A DNA stretch of 64,000 bases from JACVRU01 sp040902725 (GTDB taxonomy: Bacteria > Actinomycetota > Thermoleophilia > Gaiellales > Gaiellaceae): NCBI GenBank assembly GCA_040902725.1, contig JBBDWU010000045.1, positions 6,245-70,244 on the forward strand, read 5' to 3'. Position numbers and translations under genes: made by a program. A model generated the notes under the pieces. That model searched no databases. It worked only from the letters and a program-made list of their open reading frames with translations, and had not been told where the DNA came from. Every line of letters starts with the position of its first letter. Within the stretch, counting starts at the first letter, position 1. This document shows, in pieces, positions 25,234 to 33,913 of the stretch.

Positions 25234-25514
25234 TCCTGATCGCCAGCGTCACCATCTTCGTGCTCGCCGTCTTCCTCGGCTTCGAGCTGATCGCGCGCGT
25301 GCCGACGCTGCTGCATACGCCGCTGATGTCGGGCACGAACGCGATCTCCGGGATCATCGTCGTCGGCGCGATCCTCGTCGGCGGCGCCTCCGAGGGGACG
25401 CTCGAGCGGACGCTCGCCTTCCTGGCGCTCGTGTTCGCGGCGATCAACGTCGTCGGCGGCTTCCTCGTCACCGACCGCATGCTCGAGATGTTCAAGCGGC
25501 GCCCCGACGAATGA
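25230..25514 (+). CDS. pntAB: NAD(P) transhydrogenase subunit alpha part 2 (PntAB)
   Basis: 94 residues with three hydrophobic segments (ILIASVTIFVLAVFLGFELI, then GIIVVGAILVG, then ALVFAAINVVGGFLV). The conserved PTLLHTPLMSGTNAISG joins them. This is the small membrane subunit, which pairs with PntB to form the proton channel. ATGA overlaps on both sides couple it to pntAA and pntB. Confidence 0.95.
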   Translation: MILIASVTIFVLAVFLGFELIARVPTLLHTPLMSGTNAISGIIVVGAILVGGASEGTLERTLAFLALVFAAINVVGGFLVTDRMLEMFKRRPDE

Positions 25515-26914
25515 TGCTCGCCTTCGCGCTCTCCCACAACGTCGTCTTCACGGCCTACGCCGCGGCTGCCGTGCTCTTCGTCGTCGGCATCCGGATGCTC
25601 TCCTCGCCGCGCACCGCCCGGCGAGGGAACTGGATCTCCGCGGGAGGGATGCTGGTCGCGGTCGGCTTCACGCTCACGCTCGAGGAGATCGACGACTACG
25701 GGTTCGTCGCCGCCGGGCTGGCGATCGGCGCCGTGCTCGGGGTGCCGGCGGCGCGGCTCGTGAAGATGACGGCGATGCCGCAGATGGTCGCGCTGCTGAA
25801 CGGGCTCGGCGGCGGCGCGGCGGCGCTCGTCGCGACGGCGGAGTTCTTCCGTTTTGCGGCCGCCGCCGGCGGTACGCCCGCGGACACGCTCGTGGCGACG
25901 ATGCTCGCGGCGCTGCTCGGGCCGCTGACGTTCTCGGGGAGCATGATCGCGTGGGGCAAGCTCCAGGAGGTGCTCCCCGGGCGCCCGGTCGTGTTCCGGG
26001 GCCAGCAGGCGGCCAACGCCGCCGTGTTCGGCGCGGGGGTCGTCCTGGCGGCGCTGGCGGCGCTGGCCGAGAGCAAGGCGCTGCTCTCGGCGGCCCTGAT
26101 CGTCTCCTTCGTCGTCGGAGTGCTGCTCGTGCTCCCGATCGGCGGCGCGGACATGCCGGTCGTGATCGCGCTGCTGAACGCCTTCTCGGGGCTCGGCGGC
26201 GTCACCACCGGGTTCATCCTCGACAACAACGCCCTGATCATCGGGGGCACGCTCGTCGGCGCCTCCGGGACGCTGCTCTCGATCCTGATGGGGCGTGCGA
26301 TGAACCGGAGCATCGCCAACGTCCTCTTCGGCGCGTTCGGCCAGCTGGCCGCCGGGGGACCGGCCGCGGTCGCCGACGACGGCGGCGTCCGGGCGACGAC
26401 GGCGGACGACGTCGCCGTGCTGCTCGCCTACGCGCGGCGGGTCGTCTTCGTCCCCGGCTACGGGCTCGCCGTCGCGCAGGCGCAGCACGACGTCCGGGCG
26501 CTGGCCGACCTCCTCCAGGAGCGGGGCGTCGACGTCCGCTACGCGATCCATCCCGTCGCGGGGCGGATGCCCGGGCACATGAACGTCTTGCTCGCCGAGG
26601 CCAACGTCCCCTACGACCAGCTGTACGAGATGGACCAGATCAACGCGGAGTTCCCCCAGACGGACGTGGCCGTGATCGTCGGCGCGAACGACGTCGTCAA
26701 CCCGTCGGCGCGCAACCAACCGGGCAGCCCGATCTACGGCATGCCGATCCTCGACGTCGACCGGGCCGCGAACGTGGTCGTGATCAAGCGCTCGATGTCG
26801 CCGGGGTTCGCGGGGATCGACAACCCGCTCTTCTACGACCCGAAGACGGTGATGCTGTTCGCGGACGCGAAGGCGGCGCTCGAGGACGTGATCGCCGCCG
26901 TCAAGCACGTTTAG
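25511..26914 (+). CDS. pntB: NAD(P) transhydrogenase subunit beta (PntB)
   Basis: 467 residues. About eight to nine membrane helices fill the first 270 residues, with KMTAMPQMVALLNGLGGGAA and PVVIALLNAFSGLGGVTTGF. The NADP(H)-binding domain at the C terminus shows VVFVPGYGLAVAQAQH, HPVAGRMPGHMNVLLAEANV, VIVGANDVVNPSAR and KRSMSPGFAGIDNPLFY. With PntAA and PntAB it uses the proton gradient to make NADPH from NADH. It follows its partner with a 4-bp overlap. Confidence 0.96.
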   Translation: MMLAFALSHNVVFTAYAAAAVLFVVGIRMLSSPRTARRGNWISAGGMLVAVGFTLTLEEIDDYGFVAAGLAIGAVLGVPAARLVKMTAMPQMVALLNGLGGGAAALVATAEFFRFAAAAGGTPADTLVATMLAALLGPLTFSGSMIAWGKLQEVLPGRPVVFRGQQAANAAVFGAGVVLAALAALAESKALLSAALIVSFVVGVLLVLPIGGADMPVVIALLNAFSGLGGVTTGFILDNNALIIGGTLVGASGTLLSILMGRAMNRSIANVLFGAFGQLAAGGPAAVADDGGVRATTADDVAVLLAYARRVVFVPGYGLAVAQAQHDVRALADLLQERGVDVRYAIHPVAGRMPGHMNVLLAEANVPYDQLYEMDQINAEFPQTDVAVIVGANDVVNPSARNQPGSPIYGMPILDVDRAANVVVIKRSMSPGFAGIDNPLFYDPKTVMLFADAKAALEDVIAAVKHV

Positions 26915-26915
26915 C

Positions 26916-27857
26916 GTGCGCGTCCCCTTTCTCAGCGGCCCGGTCGTGGAGCGGGCCGTGTCGCCCGAGCGCGCGGTCGAGGCCGTGCGGGAGGCGTTCG
27001 TAGCGTACGCGCGCGGCGAGTGGACGATGCCGCCGAAGGTCTACGTCCCCGCCTACCCGGCCGGCGACTTCCGCGCCATGCCGGCGCTCGGCGCCGGGCA
27101 CGCGCTCCTGAAGTGGGTGACGTCGTTCCCGGGGAACCCCGCGCAGGGACTGCCGACGGTGATGGGCGTCGTGCTCGTCTCGGACGCGTCAAACGGGGTC
27201 CTGAAGGCGGTGCTGGATGCCGGCGCGGTGACGGCGCTGCGCACGGGCGCCGCGGCCGTGCTCGCGGCGGAGACCGTCGGGCGCGCCGACGCGGAGACGG
27301 CGGCGGTGATCGGGGCGGGCGTGAACGGACGCGCGGCCGCGCGCGCGTTCGTCGCGCGCGGACGGCGGCCCTGGCTGTGGGACGTGGACGAGGCGCGGGC
27401 GCGGTCGGTCGCCGACGAGCTCGGCTGCGACGTCGCGCCAAGCCGCGAGGCTGCGCTTGGCGCCGACCTCCTGGTGACCGTGACCCCCGGCCGCGACGTG
27501 CTGCTCGGGCTGGGGTCGCTACAGCCGGGCCAGCACGTCAGCCTGATGGGCGCCGACGGGCCCGGGAAGGCGGAGATCGCCGTCGAGGAACTGGCGCGCG
27601 TCCGCATCTTCTGCGACGACTGGGAGCAGGCGAGCCACAACGGCGACCTCGTCCACGCGGTCGCGGCGGGGAAGGTTAGGCGCGCGCAGGTGACCGAGCT
27701 CGGCGCCGTCCTCGCCGGGCAGGCGGAAGGGCGACGCTCGGCGGACGAGGCGACCGCCTTCGACTCCACCGGCCTCGCGATTCAGGACCTCGCGATCGCC
27801 CTCGCCGCGCTGGAGCGGCTCGACGAGCTAGACGGGCTCGTGTACGTCGAGCCGTAG
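26916..27857 (+). CDS. ornithine cyclodeaminase / mu-crystallin family protein
   Basis: 313 residues from GTG, 1 bp after pntB. The substrate lysine region is LLKWVTSFPGNPAQGLPTV, and the NAD(P) loop is AETAAVIGAGVNGRAAARAF, with VLDAGAVTALRTGAAAVLAA before it. Relatives include ornithine cyclodeaminase, alanine dehydrogenase (AlaDH of archaea) and ketimine reductases. The reaction here is probably NAD(P)-linked on an amino or imino acid. Co-transcription with the transhydrogenase suggests reductant coupling, which is inference. It converges on the FAD oxidoreductase with a 30-bp overlap. Confidence 0.82.
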   Translation: MRVPFLSGPVVERAVSPERAVEAVREAFVAYARGEWTMPPKVYVPAYPAGDFRAMPALGAGHALLKWVTSFPGNPAQGLPTVMGVVLVSDASNGVLKAVLDAGAVTALRTGAAAVLAAETVGRADAETAAVIGAGVNGRAAARAFVARGRRPWLWDVDEARARSVADELGCDVAPSREAALGADLLVTVTPGRDVLLGLGSLQPGQHVSLMGADGPGKAEIAVEELARVRIFCDDWEQASHNGDLVHAVAAGKVRRAQVTELGAVLAGQAEGRRSADEATAFDSTGLAIQDLAIALAALERLDELDGLVYVEP

Positions 27858-28922
27858 CGGGTCGAACAGCTCCAGCAAGGGAACGTCGCGGCCGAGGATC
27901 GCGTCGGCGACCAGCTCGCCGCAGGCGAGACCGAGCACGTTGCCGTGCCCGGAGTAGCCGCCCGCGACCCAGCTGCGGTCGTCCACCCGCCCCACCACCG
28001 GCAGCAGGTCGGGGACGAAGCCGAAGATGCCCGCCCAGCGGTGCGTGATCCGCACCTCGCGGCCGAGCAGGTCGAGGAGGAACCGCTCGAGCGCCGACTG
28101 GATCGTTCCCGTGGTCTCCTCGACGTCGGTGAACTCGGCGGCCAGGTCGGCGTCACGGAAGCCGCCGGCCACGATCCGTCCGTCGTCGAGCTGCTGCCAG
28201 TAGTCGTAGCCGTGCCGGCCGTAGTGCGGCATCTCGAAGAGCCGCTCGGGGATCGGCTCCGTGCCCAGCATCTGCCCGCGCGTGGGGATGATCGAGCCCT
28301 CGAGCCGCCCGAGCAGCCCGCTCGGATACCCGTCGGTGGCGACGACCATGTGGTCGGCATCGAGGTCGTCGAGGTCCGTCACCCGGCTGTGCTCCCGGAT
28401 CTCCACGCCGGCCTCGGCCGCGCGCAGCGCCAGTTGCCACGTGAAGCGGGCCGGGTGGAGCGATCCGTCCGTCGGATGGAACAAGTGGTCGCCCCGGAGC
28501 TCGACTGCGAAGCCGTCCTCGCGGAGCGCCTCGTACTCGAGCTTCAGCTCTGCGGCCTCCTCCTCGTCGGCCGCGATCCGAAGGCTCCCCGTGCGCCGGA
28601 ATGCATCGCCTTCCATCCGGTTGAGGTACCGCTCCGTCCAGGCCCAGTACTCGGCCGCGCGGCCGGCGCCGAGCCACTCGCGCGCGCTGTCGTAGGGCAT
28701 CGCTCCGCCCCGGAGCGCGAAGCCTCCGTTGCGACCGCTCGCGCCTTCCCCCAGCCCGCGCGCCTCGTGGAGGACGACGCTGAGTCCCCCCTCCGCCAGC
28801 GCGAGCGCGCAGGCGCAGCCGGTGATGCCGCCGCCGACCACGGCGACGTCGGCAGGCCCCGACACGCGAGCCTGGGGCAGCGGCGGCCGCTCGGCGTCGA
28901 GCCAGAACGGCCGGCTAGCCAT
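27828..28922 (-). CDS. FAD-dependent amine/amino-acid oxidoreductase (DAO family)
   Basis: 364 residues from the ATG at 28922. DVAVVGGGITGCACALALAE near residue 26, GLGEGASGRNGGFALRGG (typical of gamma-glutamylputrescine/sarcosine oxidase-type DAO enzymes) and a C-terminal GYSGHGNVLGLACGELVADA are visible. It overlaps the formate dehydrogenase stop by 8 bp, so the two are co-translated. If it demethylates an N-methyl amine, the formaldehyde released could feed formate oxidation, but no formaldehyde dehydrogenase is seen here. Confidence 0.83.
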   Translation of the reverse strand: MASRPFWLDAERPPLPQARVSGPADVAVVGGGITGCACALALAEGGLSVVLHEARGLGEGASGRNGGFALRGGAMPYDSAREWLGAGRAAEYWAWTERYLNRMEGDAFRRTGSLRIAADEEEAAELKLEYEALREDGFAVELRGDHLFHPTDGSLHPARFTWQLALRAAEAGVEIREHSRVTDLDDLDADHMVVATDGYPSGLLGRLEGSIIPTRGQMLGTEPIPERLFEMPHYGRHGYDYWQQLDDGRIVAGGFRDADLAAEFTDVEETTGTIQSALERFLLDLLGREVRITHRWAGIFGFVPDLLPVVGRVDDRSWVAGGYSGHGNVLGLACGELVADAILGRDVPLLELFDPLRLDVHEPV

Positions 28923-30117
28923 CTCCGAAGCGCTCTGCCTCGTCCGAGCCGCCCGTTGCGTCGCCGGCGCTGTAGGAGCGCGCGCCGGCACCGGCCAGCT
29001 GCCCGCCGTCGACGATCAGGTACTCCTCGCGGATCGGTCGGCCGTCGAACCAGCACTCGAGGATCTCGCGGACGCCCCCGGCATAGCGGGCCTGGGCCGA
29101 GAGGCTCGAACCGGAGATGTGCGGGGTCATGCCGTGATTCGGCATCGTCCGCCAGGGGTGGTCCTTGGGCGCAGGCTGCGGGAACCAGACGTCGCCGGCG
29201 TAGCCCGCGAGCTGGCCGGTCTCCAGCGCGCGCGCAACGGCGTCGCGGTCGCAGATCTTGCCCCGGGCGGTGTTGATCAGGTAGGCGCCGCGCTTCATCT
29301 TGCCGATCAGCTCGTCGTCGAAGAGGTGCTCGGTCTCGGGGTGCAACGGGGCGTTGATCGTGACCACGTCGCAGACCTGGACGAGCGACTCCGCGTCCGG
29401 GTGCCAGGTGACGCCCAGCTCCTCCTCCACCTCGGCGGGCAGGCGGTGGCGGTCGGTGTAGTGAAGGCCGACCTCGAACGGCTTCAGCCGGCGGAGCACC
29501 GCCGAGCCGATCCGACCGGCGGCGAACGTCCCCACCTGCATCCCCTCCAGGTCGTACGACCGCGACACGCAGTCGGCGATGTTCCAGCCGCCCTTCAGCA
29601 CCCACTGGTGGGAGGGGATGTAGTTGCGGACGAGGGCGAGGATCGCCATCACCACGTGCTCGGCGACGCTGATGCTGTTGCAGTAGGTCACCTCGGCGAC
29701 CGTGATGCCGCGCTCGATCGCCGCCTCGAGGTCGACGTGATCCGAGCCGATTCCTGCCGTCACCGCCAGCTTCAGGCCGGGCGCGCCCGCGATCCGCTTC
29801 GCGGTCAGGTACGCGGGCCAGAAGGGCTGGGAGACCACGATCTCCGCGCCGGGGAGCTCCTGCTCGAACACCGAGCCGGGCCCGTCCTTGCTGGCCGTCA
29901 CGACCAGCTGGTGCCCGCGCTCCTCGAGGAACGTCCGCAGTCCGAGCTCGCCCGAAACGCTGCCGAGCAGCTCGCCGGGCGTGAAATCGATCTGCTCGGG
30001 GGTCGGGGTCGTCTGGCCGTCGTAGTACCGCTCGATCGTGGGGATGCCGTCGCGCGCGTACGACGCCGGATAGCCGTCGACGGGATCGTCGTAGAGCACG
30101 CACAGGACCTTGGCCAT
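28915..30117 (-). CDS. fdh: NAD-dependent formate dehydrogenase
   Basis: 400 residues, co-linear with the well-studied Pseudomonas sp. 101 enzyme: MAKVLCVLYDDPVDGYPASY, DFTPGELLGSVSGELGLR, QPFWPAYLTAKRIAG, AGIGSDHVDL, EVTYCNSISVAEHVVM, GTFAAGRIG, QPAPKDHPWRTMPNHGMTPH and a C-terminal SYSAGDATGGSDEA. The catalytic Asn (TYCNS), Arg (TARGK), Gln (FPQPAPKD) and His (MTPHISG) are present. The Asp of HYTDRHR after the Gly-rich loop fixes NAD rather than NADP. It makes CO2 and NADH from formate and needs no metal. Confidence 0.97.
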   Translation of the reverse strand: MAKVLCVLYDDPVDGYPASYARDGIPTIERYYDGQTTPTPEQIDFTPGELLGSVSGELGLRTFLEERGHQLVVTASKDGPGSVFEQELPGAEIVVSQPFWPAYLTAKRIAGAPGLKLAVTAGIGSDHVDLEAAIERGITVAEVTYCNSISVAEHVVMAILALVRNYIPSHQWVLKGGWNIADCVSRSYDLEGMQVGTFAAGRIGSAVLRRLKPFEVGLHYTDRHRLPAEVEEELGVTWHPDAESLVQVCDVVTINAPLHPETEHLFDDELIGKMKRGAYLINTARGKICDRDAVARALETGQLAGYAGDVWFPQPAPKDHPWRTMPNHGMTPHISGSSLSAQARYAGGVREILECWFDGRPIREEYLIVDGGQLAGAGARSYSAGDATGGSDEAERFGDG

Positions 30118-30156
30118 GCGCTGGGATCATGTCAGCCAACGGAAAGGAGCCGGCAA

Positions 30157-30717
30157 ATGGGAAGGATCGTCGTAACCGAGTTCGTCTCGACGGGGTGATG
30201 GAGGACCCGGGCGGAGCGGAAGGACTTCAAGTACGGAGGCTGGACCTTCGAGATCCCCAGGGGAGACGAGGGCGACAAGTTCAAGCTCGACGAGACCATG
30301 GCGACCGAGGCCCTGCTCCTCGGCCGGGTCACCTACGAGGGCTTTGCCGCGGCCTGGCCTTCGAGGGACGGCGAGTTCGCCGACAAGTTCAACGCCATGC
30401 CCAAGTACGTCGTCTCCTCGAGCCTGGGCGAGCCCGAGTGGAGCAACTCGACCGTCCTGAGAGGCGACGTCGCCGAGGAGGTCGCGACGCTGAAGCAGGA
30501 GCTGGACGGCGACATCGTCGTTCACGGCAGCGCCCAGCTCGTGCAGACGCTGCTGGAGCACGACCTGGTCGACGAGCTGCGCCTGATGGTCTTCCCGGTC
30601 GTGCTGGGGAGCGGTAAGCGCCTGTTCGGCGACACGAGCGAGAAGAAGGCATTGCGGCTCGTCGACTCGTCGACGGTCGGTGACGGCGTCGCCATACTCA
30701 TCTACGGGAGGGCCTAG
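30157..30717 (+). pseudogene. DHFR/RibD-C family reductase with in-frame TGA and two compensating frameshifts
   Basis: ATG at 30157 has a good Shine-Dalgarno (AAAGGAG, 7-nt spacer) and gives MGRIVVTEFVS, the usual family N terminus. Codon 14 (30196-30198) is TGA. The expected LDGVMEDPGGAEG lies in the next frame (from 30186). The original frame resumes as KDFKYGGWTFEIPRG and runs to the stop at 30717, with LLGRVTYEGFAAAWPS, DIVVHGSAQLVQTLLEHDLV and FPVVLGSGKRLFGD. A 4-nt loss (one CTCG unit) plus a 1-nt gain explain it. A true pseudogene or two read errors are both possible. A shortened product from the ATG at 30298 would lack the first strand. Confidence 0.75.
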
Positions 30718-31677
30718 TCACCGAGCGGCGCGATACGTCCCCTCGCCTTCGACCACGAGTCCCGCGAGCTCCAGCTCCGCCAGCGTCGCCGCGAGGGCGC
30801 CGGCGGCCAGCCCGGTGACGCGGGCAAGCTCGTCCGCCGTGGCCGGGAGCTGCTCGAGGATCGGGCTCGACTCGGTTGCGCGCGCCGGCTCCTCGAGCCC
30901 GAAGACCTCGAGCACGTCGGCGGCCGACGTGAGCGGGGTCGCGCCGATCCGGAGCAGCGCGTTCGTGCCCTTGGAGAGCGACGAGGTGATCTCGCCCGGC
31001 ACGGTGAACACCTCGCGTCCCTCTTCGAGCGCGAAGTCCGCCGTGATGAGCGCGCCGCTCCGCTCGCGCGCCTCGACCACCACGGTGGCCGCCGCGAGGC
31101 CCGCGATGATCCGGTTGCGGGCGGGGAAGCGCCACGGCGCCGGCTCGACCGCGGGCGCGTACTCGGAGACGATCAGCCCCCGCTCCGCGATCCCGCGCGC
31201 CAGCTCGCGGTGGGAGGCGGGGTAGTCGCGGTCGATCCCGCAGCCGAGCACGGCCAGAGTCAGGCCGCCGGCCTCGAGCGCGCCGCGGTGCGCGGCGCCG
31301 TCGATGCCGCGCGCGAGGCCGCTGATGACGACGAGACCGGCGGCGGCGAGCTCGCGGGCGACCGTGCGCGCCACGCTGCTCCCGTAGGACGAGCAGGCGC
31401 GGGCGCCGACGATCGCCACGGCCGGACGCGCGAGCAGCTCCGGGGCGGCCGCTCCGCGGACGAAGAGCCCGACCGGCGGGTCGTGGATCGCCCGCAGCAG
31501 CGACGGGAAGTCCTCCTCGGAGCGGCCGACGAAGCGAAGGCCCCGTTCGTGGAGCGCGCGCCCGTAGGCGGCCGCGTCGAAGCGGCGCGCGAACGCCCCG
31601 AAGCGGGAGTCGCGGGGCCGGCCGACGTGGTGGCCTCCAGTCTCTGCGGCGAAGGCGGCGACGGCGAGCTCGCTCAC
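30718..31677 (-). CDS. dprA: DNA processing protein DprA
   Basis: 319 residues. The Rossmann-type DNA-binding core is complete: VAIVGARACSSYGSSVARTV, VVISGLARGIDGAAHRGAL, LAVLGCGIDRDYPASHREL and FPARNRIIAGLAAATVVVEA. The N-terminal helical region is short, and the C-terminal winged helix (ATADELARVTGLAAGALAAT) is present. DprA binds incoming single-stranded DNA and loads RecA in transformation. The GTG start overlaps the comM stop by 4 bp. No comEA/EC or type IV pilus genes are in the window. Confidence 0.95.
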   Translation of the reverse strand: MSELAVAAFAAETGGHHVGRPRDSRFGAFARRFDAAAYGRALHERGLRFVGRSEEDFPSLLRAIHDPPVGLFVRGAAAPELLARPAVAIVGARACSSYGSSVARTVARELAAAGLVVISGLARGIDGAAHRGALEAGGLTLAVLGCGIDRDYPASHRELARGIAERGLIVSEYAPAVEPAPWRFPARNRIIAGLAAATVVVEARERSGALITADFALEEGREVFTVPGEITSSLSKGTNALLRIGATPLTSAADVLEVFGLEEPARATESSPILEQLPATADELARVTGLAAGALAATLAELELAGLVVEGEGTYRAAR

Positions 31678-33134
31678 GAGGACGAGAGCTCCGCGGGAGC
31701 GCGGTAGGCCAGGGCCTCCGCGACGTGCTCGGGCAGGATCTCGTCCGCGCCGGCGAGTGCCGCCGCGGTATGGGCGACGCGCGCCACGCGGGCGCGGCCT
31801 CTACCGGACAGCGGCAGCCGGTCGACGGCGCGACTGAGCAGCTCGTCAGCCGCGCTCGTGCGCCGCAGCGGCCGGTCGCGCAATGTGTCGCGGGCCTGCT
31901 CGACGCGGCTCCTCACGGCCTCCGAAGGCTCGCCGGCGGCTGCGGCAAACTCGCTGGCCCGCGCGCGGGGGACGGTGACGACGAGATCGAAGCGGTCGAG
32001 CAGCGCCCGCGAGAGCTTCTCCCGGAAGGCCGAGAGCCGCTGCGCCGAACAGACGCAGTCGCCGGCAGGATCTCCGCGCGCTCCGCACGGGCACAGGTTC
32101 ATCGTCCCAACCAGCTGGAACCGGGCGGGGAAGATCGCCCGCGCTTCCGCGCGCGCGATCGAGACGACGCCGTCCTCGAGCGGTTGCCGAAGCGCCTCGA
32201 GCGCAGGCCGCTGGAACTCCGGCAACTCGTCCAGCAGCAGCACGCCCCGGTGCGCGAGCGTGGCTTCGCCCGGCCGCGGCCCCGGGCCTCCGCCCACGAT
32301 CGCCGCGACCGACGCGCTGTGATGCGGCGCCCGGAAGGGCCGCTGGGTCACCAGCGGGTGCTCGGGCGTGAGCAGTCCGGCCACCGAGTGGATGCGCGTG
32401 ACCTCGAGGATCTCCGTCTCCGCGAGCGGAGGCAGGATCCCCGGCAGTCGCCGCGCGAGCATCGTCTTGCCCGTTCCGGGCGGACCGCCGAGCAGCAGGT
32501 TGTGGGAGCCGGCCGCCGCGAGCTCGAGCGCCCGCCGGGCGCGCTCCTGCCCGCGGACGTCGGCGAGATCGGCTGCGGGCGGAGGAGCGCGATCGTTGCT
32601 GTACGCCTCGTACGACGCCGCCTGGCGCTCGCCGCGCAGATACTCGATCGCCTCCACCAGATGCCTGACCGGAACCGGCTCGATGCCTGCAAAGGCCGCC
32701 TCGGAAGCCGACTCCGCCGCGCAGATCAGGCTCGCGAGCCCGGAGCTGCGCGCGCCCTCGGCGATCGCCAGCGTCCCCCCGACAGGGCGGATGCGCCCGT
32801 CCAGCGCGAGCTCGCCGACCGCCGCGTGGCCCGCGAGCCGATCGGCCGGCACCTGGCCCGAGGCGGCCAGGATCGCGAGCGCGATCGGCAGGTCGAAGCC
32901 GGACCCCTCCTTGCGCAGCCCCGCGGGGGCGAGGTTGACGGTGATCCGGCTGCGCGGCCACTGGCGCTCAGCGGACGCGATGCCGCTGCGGACGCGCTCC
33001 TTCGCCTCCTGGCAGGCGCGGTCGGCGAGGCCGACGATCGTGAAGCCGGGGATCCCGCGCTGCAGGTGCGCCTCCACTTCGACGCGCCGCGGGTCGAGCC
33101 CGACGAGGGCGTGCGTGACGGCGCGTGCGAGCAC
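31674..33134 (-). CDS. comM: ComM / YifB AAA+ Mg-chelatase-like helicase
   Basis: 486 residues. The N-terminal subunit-ChlI domain shows VEAHLQRGIPGFTIVGLADR and NLAPAGLRKEGSGFDLPIAL. The AAA+ core has GGPPGTGKTMLARRLPGILP, Walker B GVLLLDELPEFQRPALEALR, and the CPCGARGDPAGDCVC insert with paired cysteines. The C-terminal lid has LSGRGRARVARVAHT. ComM is a hexameric helicase that extends branch migration during natural transformation. It is coupled to dprA (4-bp overlap), the usual partner. Confidence 0.95.
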   Translation of the reverse strand: MLARAVTHALVGLDPRRVEVEAHLQRGIPGFTIVGLADRACQEAKERVRSGIASAERQWPRSRITVNLAPAGLRKEGSGFDLPIALAILAASGQVPADRLAGHAAVGELALDGRIRPVGGTLAIAEGARSSGLASLICAAESASEAAFAGIEPVPVRHLVEAIEYLRGERQAASYEAYSNDRAPPPAADLADVRGQERARRALELAAAGSHNLLLGGPPGTGKTMLARRLPGILPPLAETEILEVTRIHSVAGLLTPEHPLVTQRPFRAPHHSASVAAIVGGGPGPRPGEATLAHRGVLLLDELPEFQRPALEALRQPLEDGVVSIARAEARAIFPARFQLVGTMNLCPCGARGDPAGDCVCSAQRLSAFREKLSRALLDRFDLVVTVPRARASEFAAAAGEPSEAVRSRVEQARDTLRDRPLRRTSAADELLSRAVDRLPLSGRGRARVARVAHTAAALAGADEILPEHVAEALAYRAPAELSSS

Positions 33135-33189
33135 CCCTTCGAGGGTAGGCGGGAAATCGCACGCCCGAGTGCCGACTCTGTGCCGAAAC

Positions 33190-33789
33190 TCAGGCCAGTA
33201 GCGAGCGCAGCGTGCGCGCCGCGGCGCCTGGGTCGTCCGCGTCCCGGATCGCCCGCACGACCGCCAGGCGCTGCGCGCCCGCGGCGACGACCTCGGCCGC
33301 GTTCTCCAGGTCGATGCCGCCGATCGCGAACCACGGCAGGCCGTCGAGCTCCGCCGCCGCCCGCACGAGCTCGAGCCCCACCGCCGCCCGGCCGGGCTTC
33401 GTCGGCGTCTCGAACACCGGCCCGACGGCGACGTAGTCGACCGGCTCGCGCTGCGCGGCCTCGAGCTGCTCCAGCGAGTGCGTCGAGAGGCCCACGAGCC
33501 GATCCCCGACGAGCGCCCGCGCCTCCGCCGCCGACGGGTCTTCCTGGCCGACGTGGACGCCGTCCGCCCCGCACTCGTGGACGAGGTCAGGCCGGTCGTT
33601 GAGCACGAACCGCGCCCCGTGGCGGTCGCAGGCCTGCCGGAACAGCGCCGCGGCGCGCACGATCTCCTCGTCCACGGCGTCTTTCATCCGCAGCTGCACG
33701 ACGTCCACCCCGCCTGCCAGCGCGGCCTCCAGCCGGGCCTCCGGGATCGGATCGGTGACGAAGTAGAGCCGCGCGGGGGCGAGATCCAC
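33190..33789 (-). CDS. thiE: thiamine-phosphate synthase
   Basis: 199 residues from GTG. TIM-barrel motifs: LYFVTDPIPEARLEAALAGG, VQLRMKDAV, FVLNDRPDL, GADGVHVGQEDPS, VGLSTHSLEQLEAA, YVAVGPVFETPTKPGR and FAIGGIDLENAAEVVAAGA. It joins HMP-pyrophosphate with thiazole phosphate. It is divergent from the riboswitch-controlled thiOSG operon, with a 29-bp gap between its start and the aptamer, and has no aptamer of its own on the minus strand, so the two arms may be regulated differently. Confidence 0.95.
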   Translation of the reverse strand: MDLAPARLYFVTDPIPEARLEAALAGGVDVVQLRMKDAVDEEIVRAAALFRQACDRHGARFVLNDRPDLVHECGADGVHVGQEDPSAAEARALVGDRLVGLSTHSLEQLEAAQREPVDYVAVGPVFETPTKPGRAAVGLELVRAAAELDGLPWFAIGGIDLENAAEVVAAGAQRLAVVRAIRDADDPGAAARTLRSLLA

Positions 33790-33817
33790 CGGCTCAGGCT
33801 AGCTACCATGTCGGCAC

Positions 33818-33910
33818 AAGCACGGGAGCCCGAGGCGCCGGGCTGAGAGGGTGGCACGAGCCGCCGCCGACCGTCAGAACCTGATCCGGGTCATGCCGGC
33901 GCAGGGAGGT
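33818..33910 (+). promoter_or_regulatory. TPP riboswitch (THI element)
   Basis: The conserved aptamer blocks are all present: GGGAGCCC..GCCGGGCTGAGAGGG (P2/P3 side with CTGAGA) and GACCGTCAGAACCTGATCCGGGTCATGCCGGCGCAGGGA (P4/P5 with the ACCTGATC core, spread over 33869-33907). The GGGAGGTGGG that closes P1 is also the Shine-Dalgarno of thiO, whose ATG is at 33914. This points to direct translational sequestration when thiamine pyrophosphate is bound; no separate terminator hairpin is seen. Confidence 0.95.
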
Positions 33911-33913
33911 GGG

